From Xanthostigma xanthostigma (lineage: Eukaryota > Arthropoda > Insecta > Raphidioptera > Raphidiidae): 64,000 bases of DNA. The position numbers and the translations under genes are program-made. Positions within the stretch are counted from its first letter, which is position 1, and each line of letters opens with the position of its first letter. Shown here piece after piece: positions 1-10,300 of this stretch. Where the stretch lies: positions 24,446,001 to 24,510,000 of the forward strand of contig OY754469.1 of NCBI GenBank assembly GCA_963575645.1, read 5' to 3'. The notes beneath the pieces were generated by a model that had not been told where the DNA came from, made no database searches, and saw nothing but the letters and a program-made list of their open reading frames with translations.

Positions 1-2200
1 ATTCGAATCTATGATATTGCATCTTTCGCTTCAAATTTAGGTAAATTTTATTAAGTAGAATAATAAAACACTATAAAAAGTACACTATTATTATATAAAA
101 AACAACTATGGCATGTATCTCTTTTGCGCATGCGCCGATTTTCCCCAAAAAATTTACAAAAATTTCTAGTAAAAATAGATAGAGTAAAAACCGTTTTAAA
201 AACTATATTATTATTATATAAAACATCATTATAAGAGATATATTCTTTTACGCATGCGCCAATGTTCCCCAAAAACAATAGGCCACTTCATATTTGCATA
301 TCAAACATCCTCCCAAAATTTGGTTTCAATCCGCTTATCCTTGGTGCCGGAATGATAAGAAATGTCAAAAGTGACGTTTGCAACTGTCAAAGTATTATGT
401 TCTAATAATAATTAGTTATTCCAATAGTTAACTTAGAAGGCGTTGCATTTCACAAAATACTAATGTCAAAAAATTGAATTAAACATTAGAAATGCAGCCG
501 TTTTCATGTTAAGACAAGACATACGTTATTTTCTAATTTCCATGTACGGCAAACAAAGACGACCGACCGCGTCGCGTCATGCATTAGACAACATTGCATT
601 TATACAGCTATTTTTAGGCGCGATTAGCGTAAGCTAAAGCGCCTTATATGTACTCGCTTTGTCTGTGAATCTGTGAGTCACGCTTTTTGTATCCAGCGTA
701 CAGCCCAAACGCCTTAACCGATTTTAAAAAACTTTTTTTTGTTCGATTCGTCTCCAGGTAACTTAAATCCTAACGTCGCCCGATTTTTGAATTTTGACCC
801 CAGAGGGGAGCAATAAAGAAAAAACGAAGTTTTTTGCTTATAACTCACTCAATTTAAAACAGATCGGTTCGAAACCTGTCTTAAACGAAAGAGGAGAAAA
901 TTTTACATAAATTTCGTACAACAGAGTTTGCCAAAACAGGTTTTTTATACAAATTTATTTAGAAATAAAGTCAATTTGATATAATCGATGGCAAACATCT
1001 TTCGGTTATCTCTCTCTGTTGCACGGTTTAATATGGTAATATAAAGATTACGTTTGTTCTGTCTTAAAATAAAACGATTGCATTTGTTCAAAAACGGATG
1101 GCATTTCAAATATTTGTGAAATGCAACGCCTTCTGAGTTAACAATTTGAATAACTAATTATTAGAACATAATACTTTGACAGATGCAAACGTCATTTTTG
1201 ACATTTCTTACCATTCCGACACCACGGATGAGCGGATTGAAACCAAATTTTGGGAGGATGTTTGATATGCAAATATGAAGTGGCCTATTGTTTTTTGGGA
1301 ACATCGGCGCATGTGTAAAAGAGTATATCTTTTATAATGTTGTTTTATATAATAATAATATAGTTTTTAAAAAGGCTTAATATTTTATCTATTTTTACAT
1401 GAAAGTTTTGTAAATTTTTTGGGGAAAATCGGCGCATGCGCAAAAGAGATATGGGCTATGACGTTGTTTCTTATATAATAATGCTTTACATTTCATAACG
1501 GTTGATTATTCTATCTGTTTTACAAGAAAGTTTTGTAATTTATTTTTGGGGAAAATCGGCGCATGCGCAAGAGATATTATGTGCTATAACGTTTTTTATA
1601 TAACAATGGTATACTTTTCATAGCGGCTTATTGTTCTATCTGTTTTACAAGAAATTTTTGTATTTTATTTCGGGAAAAATCGGCGCATGCGCATCAGAGA
1701 TATATGTTATTACAAGAAAAATAAAATAATAATAAAAAGAAAGTTTTTATTGAAATGTACCAAAATGGAAATATAATTATTTTAATAATTTAGGGTAATA
1801 ATTATAAAAAAGTATATACAACAATTTTCGAACATAACGTTTGGGTATATTATGTAAAATTCGCGCCTTGTAATTCTTGAATTACTTGTGTCTTCAGACA
1901 ATATTTTTCTATATAAATTTGTATAAAAAACTGTTTAGGCAAATTCTGTTATACGAAATCTATGTAAAATGTTCTCCTCTTTCGTTTAAGACTGGTTTCA
2001 AACCGATCTGATTTAAATTGAGCGAGAAATTAGCAAAAAGCACGCACAGGGTCAGGCGGAACGTTACGCGTTAGGAACGTTAGGAACGTTACGTTACACT
2101 TTTTCGTGCATGCAGTCGGTGTTTTATCAATTTATAAGATTGGTGATTCATCAATTTATAAGACGTTATCACGTCAAAAAAAATTAATTGAAAACATTGA
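1..2200. repeat. Nested inverted-repeat block (interspersed family A)
   Basis: No coding sequence is supported here. A left arm at about 60-455 reappears in reverse complement at about 1110-1505. A second pair, about 830-970 and 1895-2045, lies inside and outside the first. The motif GCGCATGCGC followed by GATTTTCCCC recurs near 130, 250, 1310, 1430, 1560 and 1685. Parts of the block recur at 18.9-19.6, 28.17-28.33, 38.9-41.7 and 61.4-62.3 kb, so this is an interspersed family. I could not assign a class. The last 170 bp carry short GTTACG/GGAACG repeats. Confidence 0.75.
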
Positions 2201-2499
2201 TTTTGAATTCGGTGTAATTTTATAGGAAGCAAACAAATGCAACGAATGTATAATTGTTTCACAAAATGACATGCTAGATCTTTTAATCAAATCTAGTTCC
2301 ACTCCCAGCTATACGAAAATGTATCTAATATTACTATGTAATATATTGCATATAACATTTGCATACTTTGTAACATAGAGTGAGTAATCAGAATAATGAA
2401 AATCAATAATCATGGGACGCGCGCGCAGCTGGGAAATTCACGATTTTCCAGCTGGGAAAATTTTGTAACACGGTACAAGTTATGTACAATTAAATTAAC

Positions 2500-2576
2500 T
2501 GTGCGTTTGCATTTTGTAGAATATTTAGTTGTTTTGTTATCTTCAGTTTATTCTGTAGTTAGCTAATTATTAACAT
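2500..2576 (+). promoter_or_regulatory. Putative core promoter and 5' noncoding exon of the BTB gene
   Basis: A TTCAGTT at about 2542 fits the arthropod initiator (TCAGT). It is followed by an excellent splice donor, ACAT|GTAAGTG, after 2576. The matching acceptor would be TTTTTAG at 2884, eleven bases before the ATG at 2895. This would make 2543-2576 a short untranslated first exon. No TATA box is clear. The call rests on motifs and spacing only. Confidence 0.35.
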
Positions 2577-2894
2577 GTAAGTGTTTAATTTATTTTTATC
2601 TATATATATTGTGTGCACAAGCAACACAGAATTCAACAGGTGAAAATAATTTTTGATGAAGTCATGTCGTATTTTAGAGAAATTAACATCATGGACAGTG
2701 GAAACCAAAGATGCTAATTGTAAATATCTTAATTTCAATTTTATTTTTGTAAATCACATATGTATTATGTATTTACAAAAATATTACAATATCGCATTTT
2801 TGTTCTCTGTGATATTTTTTAATTATATAGGTATCACATAATATTATGTAGGTACTATCTTTATCTTATAAAAAATATATTTTTAGTATTTAGA

Positions 2895-5426
2895 ATGAGT
2901 GCAATGCAAGCAGAGTCAGAGCCTGATCTGAGTACATTTGAGAATAAATCAGGTCTCGCTGAAGACATGAAATTTTTGGCTTCAATGCCAGAGTTATGTG
3001 ACGTAACTTTCTTGGTCGGAGATACACGGGAACCAGTCTGTGCTGTTAAAGCAGTTCTTGCCTCTCGAAGCAGGTAGGTCTAACTTCCAGTGATAAAATA
3101 TATTACGTAAAGTCATACACTCGCGTTTTTTAGGGTATTTCATAAATTATTATATCAGCAACCGAGTCCCCAAAGAAAAAAAGAGCCACCACCTAGAGAA
3201 AATAAACTGCGATATTTTTTAAAACGTTCATCAGAACCACTTCTGAACTTGCAAAGTACTTCGGCGCAGGTATGTAAAAAAAAGTTGGATAAATAATTTA
3301 GATTATCAATGATTAATATAACAAACTAATTTAAATTTTGTATCATACGGGTAGATTTTTGGCAAACCGATGTAATGATTATAGAGTTACTAGTATAGTT
3401 CAGTGTTTTAGAAAATCATATACCTATTATCGCTTTATATTCCCAGTAGTTAAGTCGAAAATCTACCTGTCAATTATATTGTATCGATGCTGTTTTTTTT
3501 TATTTTTTTGTAAATGGTAACCCGATCAAACCTAACCCTGTTTGTATGGCAATGTGTCTTATGTATCTGCTGTGTTCCACTCCATTCGCTGTTGCCAAAC
3601 CTTTCGTACTCCACAGAGAGGCTACACCCAACAATTGGCTCCCATCCAAGAGGTACGAACCTTTTTAAAATTATGTTCGTTAACAATTTGCAAATTACTT
3701 TCTCATTGTAAAGCTGCCCTAATGCACAAAACTACACAAATAATGCTTCCTGCACGAAGTTTCCATTTGCTTTTTCAATTGTTTCTTACCGTCTATATAT
3801 ATTATTCATGCGTGTATGTTTTATTTTCTGTATTTATGATGTTATAGACCTAATACAGAAGCATATCTTCTAGATTTTTTGTTAATAAAGATTTGTTACT
3901 TATATAGCGAAAATACAGAATTATATATATTTCTAAGACATAATTATTACTGATAACTATGGCTATTGGCTATGCTTCTGTAATTATAAAATAGAATATA
4001 ATATAATTATTTATTTACTACTTTAGAAATTTCGCATTAAATGGTAAGATTACATTTGTTCATAATATGTTATCGTACACCATTTAAATCACCGCAAGCA
4101 AAATTTAAAAACATCACACACAATTTCCTCTGAAGTATGGACTTTTTCTTTTAAGAATTAAAATTACACCTTATTAATTTTTACATTTTTTTTATTTAAG
4201 TTATGAATTAATTTATATTGTTACAATTTACTGATGGTAGTATAAAAAGATTAGTCTTCATTAATAAATGTTTTGAGTGTGATCGTCAGTCAATTTTTTT
4301 CATTTTTTAATGCTACTGCACTCACATTCAAATGTTTTCTACTATTTTAGCGCGTCAATTTGAGCGTAGATCTTTAGATACAGCATGTCTATATTTTATC
4401 TCTCTGATAATTTATTAAAATAGCGTGTATTTTTTAAATTGATCTTAAAAATCGTTTATAGCCATCGGGACAACAACATCAAACGCTTATAATAGAAGAA
4501 TTTGAACCAGATGTGTTCCGTCAATTAATAGAATACATTCATACTGGATGCGTTACGTTACAGCCTCGTACTCTGTTAGGTAAATCGATAGGTTCTATTT
4601 ATAAAATCTACCAATGTGTTATTATGTTTAGGTAAATCTGACATGAGATATCATAATGAATTTATGTTGCAGGTGTAATGAATGCAGCAGATTACTACGG
4701 TTTAGATGAACTCCGCAGAGCTTGTGCAGGGTTTGTTCAGTGCTGTATTAATGTGGACACTGTTTGTGCCCTGTTGGCTTCAGCTGAACGTTACATTCAA
4801 TATAAATGCACAAAATCTCTTGTACAAAAAGTTCTCGAATTTGTTGACGAACATGGAAATGAAGTTCTTAATCTTGGTTCTTTCACTTTACTTCCACAAC
4901 ACGTTGTAAGGCTGATTCTTGTCCGCGAAGAGCTTCGAGCTGACGAATTTACCAAATTTCAAGCAGCTCTAATGTGGGGAAAGAAATTCTGTGATAACAA
5001 TCCAAATACTCAACTGAAAGATGTCATTAGTAACTTCTTAGAATATATACAGTTTCACAAAATCCCAGCAAATGTGCTAATGAGAGAAATTCATCCACTC
5101 GGACTTGTTCCTTACAGCATCATCATGAACGCTTTAGCGTATCAGGTGCGGTACTTATTACAATGAATTAATTTTTATTACCACCTAAGTCCGTTCAGAA
5201 TTATACGTTCATGATTTAATCTCGTACTGTGTTGCAGGCAGACCCCGCCAGCGTAGATCCAGGAAAATTATCGCCAAATCGAGTAAGGCGCCACGCCCAA
5301 GGTCGCAGCATGAGCGTGCAGAGCTCACTCGATCCGTATGGCTCGAACACAACGCTCAGTAGTACCGGTAGTAGCGAGCATGCTTCTCCATCGAGCGATA
5401 CAAATACAAAGCATAGTTCCAATTGA
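2895..5426 (+). CDS. gprs: BTB/BACK protein, serine-enriched protein (gprs) type, up to the first stop
   Basis: Five phase-consistent exons, 2895-3073, 3134-3269, 4462-4579, 4673-5145 and 5238-5426, give 364 residues to a TGA. The first part (MKFLASMPELCDVTFLVG, then AVKAVLASRS) is a BTB/POZ domain, split by exon 2, which carries a basic, proline-rich insert (PSPQRKKEPPP). Exon 3 resumes with FEPDVFRQLIEYIHTGCV, the end of the BTB fold. Exon 4, about 158 residues, is a BACK-like helical domain (AERYIQYKCTKSLVQ). The tail is serine rich. BTB domains dimerise and often recruit partners such as Cullin-3. The gprs name comes from the BTB insert plus serine-rich tail; I am confident of BTB/BACK and fairly confident of the name. 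The fly protein is much longer, which fits the open extension after the TGA. Confidence 0.85.
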
Positions 5427-6488
5427 GCAGGACCTCAGCCGCACCGGAAACCGCCCGACATCAGCAATACAGCCGGTCAGAAAACTGCCATTGTGCCAAG
5501 AACTCGACAACTTAGCGTAGACGCAACTTGCGGCGCACCCCGATTGCTCAGTCCGGACGCCGCTCACATAGCCAGACAATTGTCGGTCGACATAATCAAC
5601 GCAACGTCACCGAGTGGTTCAAGACATCAACTTGCTGTAGACAATCAAGAATTGAGGCAGTTTGACTACGCCAGCAGTAGACCGTGCTCAACTCGCCAAT
5701 CGACAATAGAAGAAGTGAGCGACGGACATAGCGAAACGCAACCGGCCAGCGCTTCGAGTAACGAATCGCACGACATAAAACCAACTTTGCTAGCAATAAA
5801 TGAGCCTGACTTGCAGCTGTTTCCTACAGTGAGTGCAGCCGCTTGTAAAAAATTAAGTCCTTCTAGACAATCAACAATAGATGAAATAGGTGACGGTTAC
5901 AGTGAAACACTTCAGTTTTCTATTGAAAGCGTACAGAGAATTACAGTAGATGTGATAATAAACAAAACTCCCGAAGAACATAGAACTATGTTATCTCAAC
6001 TCAGCGAATCTGACGAAATATTAGATATCATTAAGCTTGTGGAGGGTGGAAGTAAAACACCTGAAGAGAAAACTTCTGCGGTAATGTTTGCAACCGTAAG
6101 TGCCGCGGCATGTCAGAAACTCAGTCCGTCAAGACAATCGACGGTAGATGAAGTCAGTGACGGTCATAGCGAAACACGTCAACATACAATTGATGAATCA
6201 GACACCAGCAGTGAACCTCGCGACGTCAAACATATCGTGGTTGTAGATGTAATAGCTAGTGAAACACCTGATGAAGTTCAACCACTTGTAAGAGACACCA
6301 CTGTAGGAAGCATTGCTGATCGACAAGATGGAGGAACTGCTAAGAGTTTACTAGAAGAACTTCAAGATATCGCACCCGAAGTTGTTTCTGGTAAAATAAG
6401 TGATGAATCTTTACACATTGTCGATGAAGAAGCTTTTGAAAACTTGCTTGAAGGTATAAAACCGGGAAATAATGAAGTGTTAATATAG
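5427..6488 (+). CDS. In-frame 353-codon extension after a single TGA (probable readthrough or second isoform)
   Basis: Directly after the TGA at 5424-5426 the same frame stays open for 353 codons, to TAG at 6486-6488. The product is serine/threonine rich. It carries repeats of the form SRQSTIDE...DGHSET (three copies) and RQLSVD (two copies), all fitting R-x-x-S/T kinase sites. Two internal repeats near 5827-5910 and 6098-6178 differ mainly at synonymous third positions, a sign of selection on protein sequence. No ATG opens the frame, so it is unlikely to be a separate gene. Explanations are translational readthrough, an unseen splice that skips the TGA, or a base error or recent nonsense change. 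The base after the stop is G, and the strong CTA context is absent. Confidence 0.75.
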   Translation, partial: AGPQPHRKPPDISNTAGQKTAIVPRTRQLSVDATCGAPRLLSPDAAHIARQLSVDIINATSPSGSRHQLAVDNQELRQFDYASSRPCSTRQSTIEEVSDGHSETQPASASSNESHDIKPTLLAINEPDLQLFPTVSAAACKKLSPSRQSTIDEIGDGYSETLQFSIESVQRITVDVIINKTPEEHRTMLSQLSESDEILDIIKLVEGGSKTPEEKTSAVMFATVSAAACQKLSPSRQSTVDEVSDGHSETRQHTIDESDTSSEPRDVKHIVVVDVIASETPDEVQPLVRDTTVGSIADRQDGGTAKSLLEELQDIAPEVVSGKISDESLHIVDEEAFENLLEGIKPGNNEVLI

Positions 6489-7200
6489 AGAGATAGACTT
6501 TATCGCGAACGCTTTTTTTAACAATCATGTTGTTGCATTATAATATGTATTTAGATATTATCGGTGATTACAAATATTGCTGAAGTCAGGGTTGTCTTCT
6601 TTAGATTTTAGAATAGAGTGATTTGCACATCACATCAAATCGAAATAGCTATCCAAAAAATAATATTTTAGAATCAATATTAGAAAAAAAATAATAAGTA
6701 TCTGCAATGCAGAGCTGTTTCGGAAAAATGATTTTTTATAAATTGTTGGTATGAAAGCCATCTACTGCTTCGATTTTCTCTTTTTTTGTTTAAAATTTAT
6801 TTTAAAAAGAAAAAATGAAGTGTTCTGGTGATTGGCTGATATAGGAACTAAATAACACCTTAGTGGCTATTTTTTATAAATAACTGGAAAAAGAACATAT
6901 CGATATATTATTATTACATACATTCCATTCATCGTTGTTTCATGTTAAGTATTATAAATACTCTAAAAAAAGAAGAAAAAACTTTTAATGTTGATTATGA
7001 TAATATTGTTGTCTATTTCTGGTTTTATTCATAACTTAATAATGAATTGATGTTATGAAATAATTGTTGTTAAAATAAAAAGAAAAATGTTTATCTTATT
7101 TATGTATACTCAATGGTAGTTTTGTCAGCTTTTGACAGATGGTTTATGTTCTACCTACATCAAAAGCTGATGAAAAAGGGTGTTAAAAGTGGCGTCTTGT
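6489..7200 (+). other. 3' untranslated and intergenic DNA
   Basis: AT-rich sequence with no open frame of note. An AATAAA at about 7075 is a candidate poly(A) signal for the BTB gene, giving a 3' UTR of about 600 bp. I see no recognisable repeat here. Confidence 0.4.
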
Positions 7201-7224
7201 CAAACAATATGGTTGTGAAAATGT

Positions 7225-7394
7225 TCAGTTAATGTTATTTTTATGTTTATAACATTTATTTATCTTTTATGATAAAGATTTTTAAATTTAATAAAGGTAT
7301 GTACTTAAGTTGCTCGTTTGTATTTTTTTTTTGAGGTTATGTAAGATTTTTCTTTCATCTTCAGAAGTATTTTTATAAAAATACATAAACGGTA
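7225..7394 (+). promoter_or_regulatory. Putative initiator and 5' UTR intron of the ZCCHC4 gene
   Basis: A TTCAGTTAA at about 7224 resembles an arthropod initiator. A donor AAAG|GTATGT follows 7296, and an acceptor with a good pyrimidine tract (CATCTTCAG) ends at 7364. This suggests a short noncoding exon, a 68-bp intron, then the exon carrying the ATG at 7395. Confidence 0.35.
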
Positions 7395-10300
7395 ATGGAT
7401 AACACTTGCGGTGTAGAAGTAATAATTGAAGATTTATCAAATCATCCCAAATGCCCACATGGTCCAACGTTATTATTCTCTCGTTCGGTTAATTGTTCAG
7501 AAGGACGTGTGAGGCGCAGATTTTATGCATGTGCGGCATGTAGAGACCGTAAAGACTGTTCATTTTTTTTATGGGAAGATCAAATAGATAAAGTGACTTT
7601 TAAAAATGAAGTGCTAAAAATTGAAAAGCAGAAGCTGGTGTCTGATATAAATCACAAAGAACTGTATCAGAAATTTCATAAGGTACGTGCTATACTCACG
7701 CTTATTTATAACATTGTCAACTACAAGAACTGATTGTTTTAAATTCTGTTTTATTCTTTAATTTAGTTACTACAGCAGTCTCCAAATCGTCGCTATTATT
7801 GCCATAATTGCAATATATTGCTTACGGATAAATTTTCACATGAGGACCATCAAATTATATCACAGCTAGGTGACCACTTACTACGAAATCCCACCAAGTT
7901 TCTTAAACCAAAAGAAAATTCAAAAAAAGAAGCTCAGTATTTATTTGCAGAAAGTGCAACTAAAGTGATAATTGATATAATGAAACATTTAGATCTGAGG
8001 TATTACATGTTTTTTCTATTTTATTTTTTTCTATTTCAACATTTTCCGACTTTTTTTGTAGAAATATTTTATGTATTGGAACACCACGCATTCATGAGTA
8101 CATTAAAAATAATGGCGAGACCTATAACATGAACAGTCTTTTATTGGATTTTGATGAAAGATTCCACAATTTTTTTGGACCTCTTGAATTTTGTTGGTAT
8201 AATTCATTTAATCATCATTTTTTTGGTGGAGCCGCAGCAAAAAATGTTTTTGAAGAATTTCTTCAATTTGAAAAGTAAATATTTCTATTAGTAAACATTA
8301 TAAATTATAAAATACTCAGAATTTATTCAATTAAAATTATATTATTTGGTTGCAGCGGAAAACATTCTTGCATTATAATGGATCCTCCATTTGGTGGTCG
8401 AATTGAACCCTTGGCTCACAGTTTGCGACTAATAAATACGCGCTACCAACAGTTAAATAAAACAAAAAATTCAATACCAGCATTGTGGATATTCCCATAC
8501 TTTATGGAGCCACAAATCCTAAATAGTTTGCCAGATTTTATGATGTTAGATTACAAAGTTGATTATGATAACCATTCATTATTTTCCAATAAATCAAAGG
8601 GTCGAAAATATGGATCGCCTGTAAGAATTTTTACTAACATCTCAGCAAGGTAAATAATGACTCACGAGCTCGTTCACACTAGTTAGATGCCAGAGTGATT
8701 TTTTATCAGGTGCCGGACGTCTCCTGTTTACACGACACGATAAAATTCCGATCCGTTTATTGAATCGAACACATTTTTGAAACGGTCAACCATGCGTAAT
8801 GGATGACGACTAAGTTCTTGTTGTGATATGGTACTTTTTAAACAAAAAAGAATGAAAAAAAGTGAAAAAAAATTGGGTGCCCTCAATCTTTGTAGAGATT
8901 TTCTTTATGAACTTTATAAATGTTGATGGATGAATAGAAAATTCTTTGATTATTTTAGAATATCTATGACTTATTCCATGATACGTCCACACTTTTTAAT
9001 TCATATGCAAAAAACAACTGTTCTGCGGGCAAGATTCCTTGTGACTATAGCATATTATAATATAAGCAATGAATAGAGATGTAAGAAACTATAGGCAAAC
9101 AACTTCCGATCCGATTTTTGACCGGACAGCAGACGGTGACAACCCGTGCAGCACTACGCGGGGGAGACGAATTTTATTCGTGTCAATAAATGTAAATTAT
9201 GCCATATAAACTATTTAAGTCACAGGGGCACCTGACAAAAAATCGTTCCAGCATTCGGCTAGTGTGAACAAGCTCTCAATTGATATTATAAGAGACTTCC
9301 TTTAAATGCATGACTATGGGCTAGGAAAATTAAACGCCTCCTCTTTCAGCTCCATTTTTCTTTCCAAACCCAACGCAGTACACGTCCACATTTCCTACTA
9401 GGTTACAAAGGTTGTACTATTAGATTATATGCATAGAGAGGAAGGACCATAGCGCATTTTACAGGTATCGGGCGATTATCGGTATCGGTAGATTATCGAC
9501 ATAGGCAAAAAAATCGGTGCTAGGTCATAATAACTCGGACGAAACAACTTTGATTTTTAAAACTCTGAACAAAACAACTCTGGACGAAACGACTCAGGAC
9601 CAAAAAACCTCAGTACCAAAACGACTCTGGGCAAAACATCTCCAGATGAAACAACTCAGAGTACAAACACCTCAATAATAATTTCAACTCATTACACATT
9701 ATTACACAATATTACATTCAATCTAATTTCAAATTATTTTCATTTAAATTACAATTCGCATACCCGTTTATCATTCACCCCGGAATTGTTTTTTTAAAAA
9801 CTCCACATTTGCCCCTTCCCGTTTCACTGCGAGACAATTCGCATACCCCTTTATCGGTCAACCCGGAATTACAATTCGCATACCCGTTTATCGTTCACCC
9901 CGGAATTGTTTTTTTAAAAACTCCACATTTGCCCCTTCCCGTTTCACTGCGAGACAATTCGCATATCCCTTTATCGTTCACCCCGGAATTACAATTCGCA
10001 TACCCGTTTATCGTTCACCCCGGAATTGTTTTTTTAAAAACTCCACATTTGCCGCTTCCCGTTTCACTACGAGACAATTTGCATACCCCTTTATCGTTCA
10101 CCCCGGAATTACAATTCGCATACCCGTTTATCGTTCACCCCGGAATTGTTTTTTTAAAAACTCCACATTTGCCGCTTCCCGTTTCACTACGAGACAATTT
10201 GCATACCCCTTTATCGTTCACCCCGGAATTACAATTCGCATACCCGTTTATCGTTCACCTCGGAATTGTTTTTTTAAAAACTCCACATTTGCCCCTTCCC

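Noticed and set aside
3338-3847. Overlapping open frames of 60-101 codons in the second intron of the BTB gene
   Set aside because: No domain, they overlap each other on both strands, and they lie between well-phased exons.
5216-5796. Minus-strand frames of 66-84 codons opposite the BTB gene tail
   Set aside because: They mirror a GC-richer, long plus-strand coding region and have no domain of their own.
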